Counted from the stretch's first letter, positions 10,792 to 22,358 are shown. The stretch is DNA of 64,000 nt from Gracilaria gracilis (GCA_030374805.1 JARGSG010000199.1:1-64000), one strand, 5' to 3'. Translations and numbers: made by a program. The notes: a model not told the origin generated them from the sequence alone.

Positions 10792-12290
10792 ATGGCATCT
10801 CGCCGTAACAACGGTCGCTCGAGGGCTGGGTCTGCACCTGGCACAATTGCCGGACCACTGGAATCATCTGGACTGGCTCAGAGCCTCCCGCCGTTACCAA
10901 CGGATGTACTGAACGTCCCGGGTGATAACGCTCAAGCACCGGCTTCCCGGGGTCCCCGTACCAACGATGGGGCCCCACCAGCTCAAGGACCGGCTAATTC
11001 CGCGCAAGCGGCTGAAGCCATGTCGTCGAGGTCCGACGAGTATACCCTCCGTGAATTAGAGGCACAAGTGCGCGTGATGCAGAACTCTCACGTGGCTCTG
11101 ATTCACGACATTACGAAACTCCGGCAACGGCTGTACGAAGCCGATGTTCGGGATGTTTCGCAAGACGTCCGTGTCTTACGGTCTGATGTCAACCAGATCA
11201 TGGAAGACCGAAAGGAATCGGCTGTCCTGCATGAGAAGGCAGCTGATCGTTTAAACCGCTTAGCGGCCCGTCTGGAAACGGTCGAGCACACCATCATCCA
11301 CGATGCGGTGGCGCCCGGCGTGCCGGTTTCCGAAGGTTCTCGGAAGTCGCACCGCTCCAAGGACCGCCATGCGGGAAAGAAGAGAAAGGTTAAATTGGAA
11401 CCTGATTCGTCCTCTTCTTCATCCTCTGAGTCTAATGCCCAAGTCAGGGATTCGTCAACCGATTCTTCGGAAAGTGAGGACGAGCCCCCACGCTCTCGTG
11501 CTACCCGTTCCCGGGCCACCGAGGCCACGCAAGGCGTTGCCCGGAGCCGTTCTAAAGAACGAAAGCACCTTGGACTCAAGGAACTGAAGCCGACGAATTT
11601 ATTGTATCGGAAGTTGCTGTCGTACCGATATTATCGGCTTGAAGACTCCAGTGGAGAAAGGACCCCTCGCGGGACTGGACGAGTGAAAGACCACATTAAG
11701 AGGCTGGAGCTCACACTGAAGCCCAATAAGTTCTCTGGGCAGGATCCAATCCTAGTGTTGGACTTTCTCGCCCGATATGTTGGGGAAGCCGATGTACTTC
11801 GGATGTCTGAGGCGCAAGCCTACATCGCACTGCCTTACTTTTTAAAAGGGATGGCCGAGGACCAGTACAACTCTGTCCGCGGATCGTCTCGTGCCTCCGA
11901 GGGAGGAGTGACCTGTTGGCCAGAGACTGTACAGTACCTCCTGCGATCCTAAGCTACAGGGAACGCAATTCAAGAGGCCATACTCGCATTGCGCGACGCG
12001 AAGCAAGGACCGGAAGAGACGGAGACCGTTTATTCTACACGGTTGAATAAGGCCTTTCACCGCTGTGGGAACGTCTACTCCGCGGCCGAGCGATGTACCA
12101 TGTTTGTGGATGGCTTGGTTCCCTCGATTAGGACTTTGGTAGCCCGTTATCGGGAGAACAAGCGCAAGATCTCCTACTTGGAGCTGGTTCAATTTGCCCA
12201 AGCTGAGGGTGATGCGGCACGGGCACGTGCCGGCATTAAGTCTCGCACACGCCGTCTATTCCATCTGGAAGAGAGGAATTTATCACAGCA
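10792..12290 (+). pseudogene. gag: Gypsy-2 gag with one in-frame stop
   Basis: An ATG at 10792 opens a gag frame rich in Ser/Arg at first, with a coiled-coil-like middle, then the capsid-like block shared with Gypsy-1. The frame is open to a TAA at 11950-11952 and then continues open in the same frame to the truncation. At the TAA, Gypsy-1 gag has a TAC Tyr codon (LRSYATG), so this looks like a single substitution. Homology with Gypsy-1 fades near 12280 and the element ends before the zinc knuckle. Confidence 0.85.
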
Positions 12291-13310
12291 TCAATCGAGA
12301 GGTACACCCCCTGAAGTACTGCATTTGCTTGGGCGGTTTCGTCGCACTGTGTCAAAAGCCGCCATCAACGCCTGCGGCGTAATTTTGTCAACCATGGCGC
12401 CGACCGTGTTGCCGGCAAGGTATGTTGCGTGTCCCCACGCGACCAGCGCGGGTGTGGCCCACGAATTGACACCGCACGCCGCAGGCGCCGGTAGACTTGC
12501 GTCCAAACCGTCCGCGTCCACACTGACTGGGACGACGGACACGCTCTAGTAGTAGCCGTACACGTCTCTGGCAGTGCCTTCCCGTGTCCTGGCTTATTGG
12601 CATTCCGGCTCGCGTCTGGGGGAGTTGCCGATGAGGAACACAACCTGCCGCTGAGCTCTTGCGCGCAGATCGGATTGACGTAGATTATAGAGCGCAGTCA
12701 ACATCGTGCGCGGGCCGATGGCGAATTCGGGTATGCGGTCCAGTGCTTGAATGGCTTTGGTCAATTCTCCGTCAACCGCGGCCACAGCATAGATGCCAGT
12801 ACAGTCAAACGAGCCTTCAGGCCCGTAAATGGCGACACCCACTTTCGTGGCCCAGGACGTTTCGAGGCTGTTCAAGAACGAAACCAGTTTAGCTTTGATT
12901 GCTTCGAGATGAGCTTTCATGGATGCCGATGCATCGATGAGTAGAACCACATCAACGGTTGGAGGCGTTGGATTGAGTCTAAGATTAATTGAAACTGGTT
13001 GTTCAAGAGTTAGTTTCACATCGCTTGCGGCGACCTCTCCATGGGCACAGGAGCTGTTGGCTACTGGGTCACGACTGCATCCAAAGCCTCCACTTGAACA
13101 TGGCTGCATCTTACATCCAAATTGTTCCTTTGGCGAACAGAATCTGTCTGCGAGATCGTGACTTTCGAAACATCTGTCTGGTGATGGTCCGCACGTTACA
13201 TAAGGAAACACTGTCTTGGCCCGGTATCTAGGCCCGAAAGGAAATGCATGGACTGGTGAAAGATACGTAAGAAGTAACAAGAAGAATCTTCGCACTGGGA
13301 ATGACGCCAT
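12291..13310 (-). pseudogene. secreted von Willebrand factor A-domain protein, two in-frame stops
   Basis: ATG at 13310. The first ~22 residues form a signal peptide (FFLLLLTYLSPVHAF core), followed by a Cys-rich stretch and a vWA domain with a MIDAS start at VVLLIDASASM (DxSxS), then VVFLIGNSP. The frame hits TAA (12594-12596) and TAG (12546-12548), but the same frame continues with vWA-like tail sequence (SVVPVSVD, then ALVAWGHATYLAGNTVGAM) to a final TGA at 12291. The protein would be about 340 residues and secreted, probably a metal-dependent adhesion or binding module. The 3' end touches the truncated end of Gypsy-2, so part of the original 3' end may be lost. Confidence 0.72.
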
Positions 13311-13970
13311 AGTGAGATCCTCGGTGTTTTGAAACCCGGAACGAAATTGTTGGAGCTGGAGCGAACTTAAGGTGGGCGAAACCTTTGATGATGAGCTTCG
13401 TCAATAAGTACAGCCGGCAGAGAACGGGTGGCAACGGTACTGGAGTACAAGGCATGAATAAAAGTGCACACTGTGTCTGGCTTCCCGGTTGCTTCCGGTT
13501 CTCACTCACGGAAGCGTTAAATAGTGTCCGGAAGGTCGTTACCGCGGTACAACGTCAGACCATGACAACCATGCATTGCACTAAAGCTCAAATGTGTCTA
13601 TAGTCGCTCTGAGACGTGGAACGTACAACACCCTCAAGATGCCTGACAAGCGATTGCTGAACCAAAAGACAACGATTCAATTCCATATGGCGCCAGCCCT
13701 GGCTCACATGAGTGCGCTGTGGTAGTCATGGAGATGCCTTTGCCCCAGTACGCAACACTACGTCATAACATGTGGCAAAGAAACAGACTGGCACGAAAAG
13801 AGCACACTACAAGAATTCAGTGCCTTGGTCTTGCTCACCATGCGGAAGGTTTAAACCTACCCAGAAGATTACGCCAGCAGCCCTGGTTGAGGAAAGAGAC
13901 AGTTGTGACGAGGATACCATGATTGGCCGGCCCTTTTGCGCTTCAACGATCAAGTACAGTGCTCAATGCG
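13311..13970. other. intergenic, nothing recognised
   Basis: No convincing ORF on either strand and no clear TATA box for the vWA gene. Short ORFs here lack domain or composition support. Confidence 0.5.
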
Positions 13971-14010
13971 TTTACACGTAGTAATCTCGGGGAATCGATT
14001 GCTTTGGCAG
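13971..14010 (+). repeat. 40-bp fragment of the dispersed repeat at 20490
   Basis: TTTACACGTAGTAAT through GGCAG matches 20490-20530 at roughly 85%. It is only the 5' edge of that repeat. Confidence 0.55.
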
Positions 14011-14319
14011 GGAGACGCGGGAAAGCTGTGTAAATGCAGATGTCGGGGTTTATCTACTTGGGCGTACATAATCGACCTTCTGCTTTGTTAGGACATAACC
14101 GTGCAAAGCAGGAGGTATATACATTTGCGCACCTGCGCCCTTGCAGTGAGCCTCCTGACTACACAGACATTAGATTTAGATGACTAAACAAAATGCTAAC
14201 GCACAATAAAGACGACGTCGTTCCAAATCATATTTACAGCAATAGGATAACATGACTACCACAATAGAATGCTTCTCGGCAATTTATTACATAAACAGAT
14301 ACAATACTAAGTCTTTGCG

Positions 14320-15670
14320 TTGTTTGTCGATCTTTCAGCAAATCAAAGCAACCAACCAATACCAACTACCTTCCTCCTCAACATGGACATACAAAACCTC
14401 CTTAATCCCGAACAGGTAGACAACGCTCTGGAACTTTTAACCGAAATAGACCTCAATTACAAAAACGACCTTGCCAAATACAACACAACCAAAGACGTAG
14501 AAAATTCTGACGATGATGGAGAATCAGCAGCACCTTACTATGATTCATTTTTATTGTAGAGGGGGTGCCTAAAACGATAATGAGCTTAACCAATTTTACC
14601 GACAAAAAGTTTCAAAATATTTACAATTGTTTTGAGCGACACATAAGTGCATCTTCAAATATAGGACGGGGCCAAAAAAATATGAAACAAAACCGAAGGA
14701 TATTTTATTTATGTGCTCAACGACTTTGAAACATGGCGGACAATGGAACTTACTGGGAAGAATTTTTCGAATCAATGGAAATACGTTTGAGCGAATGAAT
14801 ACGAAATTTAATCATATGCTCTGTGATGGAATATATAAGACATATGTGCAGGAGGTTTTATTGGAATGGCCGTTTTCAACAATTTTTGATCAAAAAATTT
14901 TTTTAAATATTTCAAATTTGCGAGGTGTGCAACAGATGTAATTATCCATCAATCAAATCGCCCAAGTGGTAACATGCAGGAGGCTAAAAAATATTTTAGC
15001 GGAAAACACAAACTATATGGATATAAGATAGAAGTGTCTGTTTTACCTAATGGAATGGCAATTAATTTTTCTGAGCACTACCCGGGATCTAAGGCAGAGA
15101 AAGAAATTTTCGTTGAAAATATATGGTTCCATGAAAAAGCGTTAGAGAAAAAGAAGGAAGAAAAAACGAAGTATGATGATGTGAAAGAATTAAGTGAAGA
15201 ATATAAAAATTCTTGGGCGGTTTTATTAGACAAATTGTATAAGGTTATTACGAAAAAACTGCTTGGTATTCATCCATCAAAAAATTCACAGCATGGATTT
15301 TTATCTGCGGCCGAACAAAATCGCAATCGAAAATCGCAACAGATAGGATAATTGTTGAAAATTATTTTCGAAGAATGACTACTCTATTAGACTTCATTTG
15401 GAAAGAAGTATCGCTGGCGTGAGGAAAACTACGATACGTTTTTTTCGTTTTGCTTTGGTTTTAACGAATATACATATGAAATGGAACCTTTTCAGAGCCG
15501 AAAATGGGGAGCGATTTAATCAATTAATCGACAGGTTGTATTTTATTGGTGAATCATTAAGTTCTAAGCGCAAAAAGACGCATAGACGCTATAGAGAGAA
15601 AAAGAGGCGTCGCTTTGACGCCAAATTTGGGCATGTAGACGTGGACGACAAAACAGTTGAGCTTTAATTG
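14320..15670 (+). pseudogene. decayed DDE transposase, PIF/Harbinger-like
   Basis: AT-rich stretch with fragments in several frames. The key part is at about 14940-15140: RPSGNMQEAKKYFSGKHKLY, then VLPNGMAI and HYPGS followed by EKEIF, the order of the DDE_4 / Harbinger-type nuclease core. The Asp expected after PGS is Glu here. Downstream IATDRIIVENYFGRM (about 15330-15375) matches the C-terminal part of such transposases, in a shifted frame. An acidic leader ORF (14383-14559) may be its N-terminus. Several stops and frameshifts make it non-functional. I found no TIRs. Confidence 0.6.
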
Positions 15671-16626
15671 TTTTCAGGGATTTTCTATCGTATTTCGTAG
15701 TTGGTTGATCTTTGCTGTGTTATTTTTTATTTGAGAATTAATTAGAGTTCTTATTGCTACATCACTAAATATGCTGTTTTCAAATAGTTACCTTATTCAC
15801 CCGCTGTATCAGTATTGAAACAGTAAATGTGCAGAAGCTTGCTTCTGCACATTTTCTGGTGAACGTCATACAAGATCTAATGTTCCGTGTTTCAGGCATG
15901 ATAATGCGTTAAGAAGTCCTCACTAGAAAGCACCTAACAAATTAGCAATTTGTAAGAAATTTTACATTTTGCGTATGAGTTGTGTAAGTAATCGCGTTTG
16001 TGTCCACGGGAAAACTGGATAAGAACTAAGAGAACTTACAAGTGGCGTTTGGGAGCGACTTGTTTTTGCAGAGGTGGTACGAAGCAAAGAAGGGATCACA
16101 ATAAGATTTGAAACACTGTGTTCTATTGTTTTAGAGTGCGGCAATTGTGTGCCGGTTGAATTTATGTACAGCTATAGCGCATGAGAAGTTTTTGATGGTT
16201 TAAAACTCTAGTTTTAATTTTGTTTTGGGCTGTTTCTACAATTTTGAAACGCCGTTTATTACAGTAATACGAATGTATAATAATTGTCTTTGGGGACATC
16301 TTGGAGAACTCCGTGTGTACTCTAAACTCTATTTTGCATGTGCTTCAAAACTTTATGATTCTAGAAAGAACTCTATGAGAACTATAAGAACTCTAGTGTC
16401 TTAGTTGTGATCTTGGATGAAACAGAGTTGTCTTTCTTAGTTCCTTTCAGTGGAAGCATCTGGTGACAGTTTCAGGGTTTTCGAAATTTTTTTTTATTTT
16501 GTACAGAGGTGCGTAAAAGTGTGAAACGCCCTCAACATTATAAAGCCTTTAGAATAAGCATGTCTTGTGGAGAAAGCCTGTCTTTTCAACTTTGCTTCCT
16601 CTATTATACATCTTTCCCGCTTCTCC
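15671..16626. other. AT-rich intergenic, nothing recognised
   Basis: No coding sequence recognised. It contains the short inverted pair CAGAAGCTTGCTTCTG (15834-15849). Confidence 0.45.
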
Positions 16627-17359
16627 CAGTGGTGGTGTCGATGTGATTTTAGAGGTTCACAAGATTTGAACCCCCAAATGTGCCCACATTTTGTTCTGTG
16701 TAACACGGTTTTTGCCTGACCACCACCGAGTAGTGGGCACCCAGTACCGTTCTGCGTAGCAGCCGGAGGCGCTTCTTTGTCAGAAAACCCACCGTCGTCC
16801 GCAAATAGACATACTTCGACTTCGTACCTATTCGTCGGGTAATTGTGCCGCAGATGTGACAACTACCGACGGTACCTTCGGTAGTTCCCTGTAGTCCAGT
16901 TCGGGGTTCGGATGATCGGCTGCATCTCGACGGAACGAGCTGAAACGATGCTGTCGACTTCAATTTGTTCTCATTCCTGGAAATTGAAAAGTTGGCCTTT
17001 ACAGTGTCAGTATGCAAAACCTATCTTGGGACCCGAACTTCGGGAAATTGGTAATCAGTTCTATCTACAAATAAAATTAGGAGAACTCAAAATTGCCCCA
17101 TAGAAGCTATGGGATATTGATACTTTGTTACACCGAGTGCTTGATTCCGTTGGTTTTCGGAGGACATTTTGAAGACAAGAAGCTACCAAAGGCACCAAAG
17201 CCAAGCCACTCGTCGAAGATGATCTTAAATATGAGTTAGACTTATACGTCATGAGCAACGTTGATGCACGAGCTCATGCAAGTTGCCCGGACGAGATGGG
17301 AGAAATCATGAAAAAGAGAATAGCTGCCAAAAGTACTTTACCGAGTGCGAGAAACATCA
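16627..17359 (+). repeat. dispersed repeat family, copy A (733 bp)
   Basis: Closely matches 20528-21261 from CAGTGGTGGTGTCGATGTG to GAGAAACATCA, with a few substitutions and small indels, one being ATTAGG against AAAGTTCATCGAGG near 17078. One plus frame near 17160-17355 (KAKPLVEDDLKYE, later SCPD and GEIMKKRIAAK) looks like an old coding remnant. No protein or TIR is recognised. Confidence 0.8.
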
Positions 17360-17465
17360 TCTGCACACAAGTGCACTAAACACTACAATGTTGAAACAAA
17401 CAAGGAGGGCAAAAGTAGCAGAACACCATAACACGAATTATCCAGAACACATTTAAAAGCAGCAC

Positions 17466-19132
17466 CTACGCTTCAAACCCGAAATCTCTTGGACAAGATG
17501 CAGGAATGGCAGCACTTGCAGCTGGATACATTCCCAAGGGCACTAGCTGCTCACTTTCCACGCTTAGATTAGCCCATCCCAAAGAGGATGGCGCAGACGC
17601 TATGAGTCCGCTTGCAAGCGGAATGTCACAGAATTCTACTTCCCCTGTCGGAGCAGTAGAACTCTTCCCGGCGTTCACAATCGTTAACAGTGATGTACGC
17701 AGAAAGAGCTCGTGAAGACAAATGTTATCGCGTAGAAAGCACGGTTCCGGTATGTAGGTCTCGGCCGAAATTTCCGGCACGGGGTTGCCATCGACAATCC
17801 TCACAGATGAAGCAGCCGGACGAAATGCAGCCCCAAAATTCACTACTTCCCACCCTGTACCAATAGTTCCGAGTTCTTCACCCGTGAGTCCCAGTGAACG
17901 ACCTTCCAATACAGCAGTGCCAAGGGCAAGCTGACTGTATCGAGACAAAGTCCCGACAACTCTGGGTTGCAGCTTGCTAACGATCCCTGATATAGCTCTT
18001 CTCAATATCATCTGAGCGATGGTGAGTGGTCTCTCTAAAAATCAATGCTTCGCTTCCGTCTGATGCACCAGTAGAAATAGCTCGATCGGCTGCAAAGAAA
18101 CCCCCAATAATCGATTCATTCCGTTGAGTAACAAGACTAGGCACGAAATTCGAGTGGATTTTGCAGTTACCGGATGGAAGAACACCTAGAACCGACTTTG
18201 GCACAATGGAAGCCTTGTCTACCTCACAGACGGACTTCTGAAAGTCCCCATGCATGTCGATGGTAACACGAGGGCGGAAAGCCAGCTGTGCGGCGACCAT
18301 AGCCTGTGTTTTCAACAGGTCTGATTGGTCCATCGAGTTTGTTATAATGATATCGATTGATATCATAACCACGACCAACAACCCCAAAGAATCCAGGTTC
18401 AGAATCTACCGCAAAGCCACCCCCAGCAGTAGGGTCAACGTTATGGCGAAAGAATGCTTCAGTCCCACTAAACGGGGCAACAGGAATGTTGAAAGTCCCT
18501 GTAGGCTCTCCACCATCTCGGTTGGCTCGAATCAAGATGAGTATGTTCATAACTCGCAGCAGTTTCATTCGAAGACGGGGTTTCGCCTGAAGAACTCCTA
18601 GAAACTTGAAGATAGCCTCTGTAGAAGCGGGCTCGTTACCATGTTGCTGGGTAACGATAAAGACGGGTATCCCGTGCTGATTGCCAAAGCGAACTGCAAG
18701 TAAAGGACGTCCTTGTGTTGAATATCCAATCCGTGAAGCGTTAACGTTTCCTCGAAGGGGCTGCACAACATCGTTTGTCACTGTGCAAATAACAGCCTCT
18801 CTGATCGTTGGGTTGCTGTTAGTCCCGCAAATAGAAGTATTGACTGCCGGAAAAGTGGGAGACAGCGCTTCGTCTATGTTTATGATCCCGTCATTGCCAT
18901 CATTGTAGATCAGCGGCCCAACTTGTATTCGAAAACGAGCGCGGCGTTTGAATTCGAGTAATTTCGGAAGCAGCTGGTCGTTTGGAGTGAGTAGTGTCTG
19001 AAATGCTCGTTCCGGAGTCATACCACATTGTGGGTCGAAGGTATTGCAGAGCGGGCGCTTGAATTGAGTCGCTCTTGTAGGGGGCCAGCATGAGACGAAG
19101 CATATCAGAGCTACGAAGATATGGCACCTCAT
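17466..19132 (-). pseudogene. secreted M14 zinc carboxypeptidase-like protein, two frame changes
   Basis: Start chosen at 19132 (MRCHIFVALICFVSCWPPTRA gives a good signal peptide); an upstream in-frame ATG is at 19186. M14 features: QQHGNEPAS (zinc-ligand His and Glu as HxxE), RANRDGG, GYDINRYHY, and TIDMHGD with the third zinc His. The C-terminal part (17466-18011) is a beta-rich extension. Two single-base frame changes split the ORF, at 18309-18312 (T4) and 18037-18041 (A5). Both lie in mononucleotide runs and everything else is conserved, so the gene may be intact in the organism. Expected role is extracellular peptide or cell-wall amide hydrolysis. Confidence 0.75.
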
Positions 19133-19579
19133 CTTTCCAAAGTGAAAGGAGAGCGGGAGAGAATTATCATATGCACTGCGTTTCATTACGGTTTCCAAGA
19201 ATGCCGCTTGTTCGTCCGTCCACTGCGTTTCACAAAGAATGAGGCGAAGACGAAGTTAAATACGAACCACAGTCCTCTGGACAGAGACGTTGCAAATCCC
19301 TTGCTTGTTACAGGGGGAGCAGTTGCAGGCTGCCGTAGCAAGAGTTGTAGTTCACATTACTGGTGCTGGTAGAAAACCTGCACACGTGCACGATAAGAGT
19401 AAAGGTTCAATTCTCAGAGGACCTAGCAGCAGATAGTTTGATCACGTCCTTCTAGTGCAAAAAGGTAGACTGTAGGGAGTGGCTTTCAGACCGATGACTC
19501 TGTAAAAGACCGAAGCTATCTCCTGCCCCCCTCGTCGTAACTTGGGCGACACGCTAGCTGTTAGTCGCAGGTGAGTAGT
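19133..19579. other. intergenic upstream of the carboxypeptidase-like gene
   Basis: A weak TATTTAA-type box on the minus strand at about 19255-19262 may drive the M14-like gene. Otherwise nothing recognised. Confidence 0.35.
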
Positions 19580-19641
19580 TATCTGCGCGGACATTAACCT
19601 TCGATGAAGGTATCTGCGCGGACATCAACCTTCGATGAAGG
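19580..19641. repeat. 31-bp tandem duplication
   Basis: TATCTGCGCGGACATTAACC and 11 more bases (19580-19610) are repeated at once at 19611-19641 with one C/T difference. Confidence 0.9.
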
Positions 19642-19644
19642 TGT

Positions 19645-20215
19645 ACAGTGAGCCCCCTAGAAAAATGTATGGCCACTTTTGTTTTTGTCCACTTCTTCAC
19701 GCTCCACACAGGACTCCTATGGCGAGACTCCGTTGATTTCAATTCAAAAATATTTAAAATCCATTTCAATATTTTTGGAAAAGCCTTAAATGCTTTCCCA
19801 ATTTTTTTTCGGAAAACGAATGGATGAAGAAATATGCGTCAAAATTTAATACAAATACAAACGGTGGTTTTATTGGGAGACCAGTTTCTTCCATTTTGTA
19901 CTTCGACTGTTAGTACTCCCGTTTTAGTAGATTCGCGCCCGGGTACTAGCAATGAGTATCAGGCAAGCAAACCGTAGAAGACTACCGATGAGATATAAAT
20001 CCATGGACATGATTCAAATCATATCTCACATATGGTCAATAAGGGAATCGAAAAAGCTGAAAAGAAAAGGATCGATGCGCAGAGTTGAATTATATAACAG
20101 TCGCCAAATATTTCTATTTTCCTTCAGCCTCATTCCCAAGGGTAACGTTCTACAGCCCAATCCAGGAATTTTCTCGCGCGCGTATTCAGCACAGATTAAT
20201 CTCTAAATAGGAACA
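19645..20215. repeat. dispersed repeat, copy C, starting CAGTGAGCCCCCTAG
   Basis: Starts TACAGTGAGCCCCCTAGAAA and shares with 28150-28700 this start, the block TTTCAATTCAAA ... TTTCAATATTTTTGGA, and later GCGGTGGTT and AGTTTCTTC ... ATTTTGTACTT. The TA before CAGTG and this style of end recall a Tc1/mariner-type TIR, but I see no transposase or matching far end. Confidence 0.55.
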
Positions 20216-20489
20216 ATATACTGGGAGCGTCCTGATGGTTCGCCTGTGCATTTGTCTCCGTCCCACAGTATTTCCAGGTGATTTCGAGAATTGAATTTCC
20301 AATGGAAGAGGTATTATGTGGATTAAAAGTGTGGCGGGATGAGCGGTCTCGCAGTGGCCTGGAGCTTTAATTGGGAGAGAAGAAAAAGAACGATATTAGA
20401 AGTCCGCCTCGCTGCGGAGCAAAGGGCTATAAATGAATTTTGTTTATCATATGCCAAGAGCAGGGGTTTTGTCGAGGCATTCAAATGCC

Positions 20490-21261
20490 TTTACACGTAG
20501 TAATTTCCTTGGCATCGATTGCTCTGGCAGTGGTGGTGTCGATGTGGTTTTAGAGGTTCACAAGATTTGAACCCCCAAATGTGCCCACATTTCGTTCTGT
20601 GTAACACGGTTTTCGCCTCACCACCACCGAGTAGTGGGCACCCAGTACTGTTCTGCGTAGCAGCTGGAGGCGCTTCTTTGTCAGAAAACCCACCGTCGTC
20701 CGCAAGTAGACATACTTCGACTTCGTACCTATTCGTCGGGTAATTGTGCCGCAGATGTGACAACTACCTTCGGTAGTTCCCTGTAGTCCAGTTCGGGGTT
20801 CGGATGATCGGCTGTATCTCGACGGAACGAGCTGAAACGATGCTGTCGACTTCAATTTGTTCTCATTCCTGGAAATTGAAAAGTTGGCCTTTACAGTGTC
20901 AGTATGCAAAACCTATCTTGGGACCCAAACTTCGGGAAATTGGTAATCAGTTTTATCTACAAATAAAAAAGTTCATCGAGGAGAACTCAAAATTGCTCCA
21001 TAGAAGCGCTATGGGATACTGCTCCTTTGTTGCACCGAGTGCTTGATTCCGTTGGTTTTTGCAGGACATTTTGAAGACAAGAAGCTACCAAAGGCACCAA
21101 AGCCAAGCCACTCGTCGAAGATGATCTTAAATATGAGTTCGTCTTATACGTCATGAGCAACGTTGATGCACAAACTCATGCAAGTTGCCCGGACAAGATG
21201 GGAGAAATCATGAAAAAGAGAATAGCTGCCAAAAGTTCTTTACCGAGTGCGAGAAACATCA
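20490..21261 (+). repeat. dispersed repeat family, copy B
   Basis: Matches copy A (16627-17359) over 20528-21261 and extends about 38 bp further 5', a part also found at 13971-14010. Copy B has an uninterrupted KKFIEENSK segment where copy A has a small indel. Confidence 0.8.
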
Positions 21262-21446
21262 AGCTTCGTAATTGTTCACCCTATCAATGACGCTATCAGC
21301 CACATTTGGTTTGCCATCCGCCGCATGTCTTACAAGTCTCAGCTGCAATACAAGTTGAGTCAAGGGCATCAGCCGCTGGACCTCTTTGGCCCTCACCAGC
21401 GTGTGAACTCCACAGCAATCCACATTGGCCTGCGCCTATCTAGTGG
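21262..21446. other. short intergenic
   Basis: Nothing recognised; the open plus frame here has no domain. Confidence 0.4.
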
Positions 21447-21842
21447 TTAATTATAATTGCTGCAGATCTTGCACCAATTAGTGTCTCGGGCACCCGAATA
21501 CGTGCACGAGGTGTACTTGATTGAGTTACATATATCGTCAACCATACCACGAGCCACATCAAGAAACTCCTTGTCGTAAAAAGGACCGCCGCTGGACTTC
21601 GACGCCGTGTACCTATCCACGAAACGAGACGGTGCGAAGGTCGGGACGGCTCTCACGCCATACGGTGCGGAATACTGATATTGACCAGTGGTAACGTGGG
21701 CAGTCACCAAAGCTGTACTCACAACCAGCAGAACGGCGCCAATTACGTACGTCCAGTTCTTCTTTTTGACTGAGGATGAAAGTGAGGAGAGACCAGCATG
21801 GTCGCCCATAGCAATAGCGCGGTATTCATCGGAGGAAGCCAT
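21447..21842 (-). CDS. small single-pass membrane protein
   Basis: A 131-codon ORF with ATG at 21842 and TAA at 21447. Residues 1-29 are polar and end in KKK; a hydrophobic segment (about residues 30-50, YVIGAVLLVVSTALVTAHV) would span the membrane; the rest, about 80 residues, has four Cys near the C-terminus (SCTYSG ... WCKICS). Topology inside-TM-outside by the positive-inside rule. No family recognised. A TATA box lies about 90 nt upstream. A large foldback sequence begins about 25 bp beyond that TATA and may affect its promoter. Confidence 0.6.
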   Translation of the reverse strand: MASSDEYRAIAMGDHAGLSSLSSSVKKKNWTYVIGAVLLVVSTALVTAHVTTGQYQYSAPYGVRAVPTFAPSRFVDRYTASKSSGGPFYDKEFLDVARGMVDDICNSIKYTSCTYSGARDTNWCKICSNYN

Positions 21843-21930
21843 CTTGTGTTGTAGAAGCGGTGGGTATGCGGCAGCTCAAACGCGGATGGTACGAATGGGG
21901 GGAGGCCGAGCGTCCGAGTTGGGGCTCCCG

Positions 21931-21938
21931 CTTTATAC
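21931..21938 (-). promoter_or_regulatory. TATA box of the small membrane protein gene
   Basis: Minus-strand GTATAAAG about 90 nt before the ATG at 21842. Confidence 0.5.
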
Positions 21939-21960
21939 TGCGCCGTCGCAGCGCCAAAGT

Positions 21961-22290
21961 GGGAAACACGTGCTCGAGGGCGAAGTGCGGCGTCAAAGAA
22001 ACTATATATATCTATTTGCATCCAAATCGATATGAAACGGAGAGTAACCGTATGGGTAACTTACTGTGCAAGCCATAGCGTAGCTCGTATGGAGCACTTG
22101 GAAAGAACCAGCGGTTCCAGTGGTCCGGTGGTTCTTTCCAAGTGCTTCATATGAGCTATTGTACAGTATGCTCTGGCTTGCACAGTACCCATACGGTTAA
22201 GGTTACTCTCCGTCTCATATCGATTTAGATGCAAATAGATATATCTAGATTTTTTGACCCTGCGGCACTTCGCCCTCGAGCACGTGTTTC
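21961..22290. repeat. 330-bp foldback (long inverted repeat)
   Basis: Left arm 21961-22110 and right arm 22129-22290 are inverted copies at about 85% identity with small indels, around an 18-nt loop (22111-22128). Matching blocks include AAACACGTGCTCGAGGGCGA, TATCTATTTGCAT, GGAGAGTAACC, TGTGCAAGCCA and GCACTTGGAAAGAACCA. As RNA it would form a long hairpin. It could be a foldback/MITE-type element or a source of small RNA. No TSD found. Confidence 0.85.
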
Positions 22291-22358
22291 GCAATCTCGC
22301 GCACTTCGCAATCTCGCGCACTTCGCAATCTCGCGCACTTCGCAATCTCGCGCACTTG
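22291..22358. repeat. four tandem copies of a 17-bp unit
   Basis: GCAATCTCGCGCACTTC repeated four times (last base differs), directly at the outer edge of the right foldback arm. Confidence 0.9.

Larger units (their letters stand above)
9858..12290 (+). mobile_element. Gypsy-2: truncated relative of Gypsy-1 (5' LTR, leader, gag)
   Basis: A second element of the same family starts directly after the Gypsy-1 3' LTR. It keeps an LTR (about 9858-10641), the primer site, a leader and most of gag, then stops near 12290 at the 3' end of a vWA-domain gene. No pol is present. Gypsy-1 probably inserted at or near the 5' edge of this LTR, giving a nested or abutting pair. Confidence 0.8.

Noticed and set aside
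16627..16700. tRNA B-box on minus (GGTTCAAATC) in repeats A and B
   Set aside because: No A box at the right distance and the T stem does not pair.
18300..18330. Intron in the M14-like gene
   Set aside because: The two ORFs overlap and no GT-AG pair restores the frame; a single base in a T4 run does.
21247..21450. 67-codon plus ORF downstream of repeat B
   Set aside because: Starts inside the repeat and overlaps the end of the membrane protein gene; no recognisable product.
22291..22358. CRISPR-like array
   Set aside because: The four 17-bp copies are directly adjacent, with no spacers, in a eukaryotic context.
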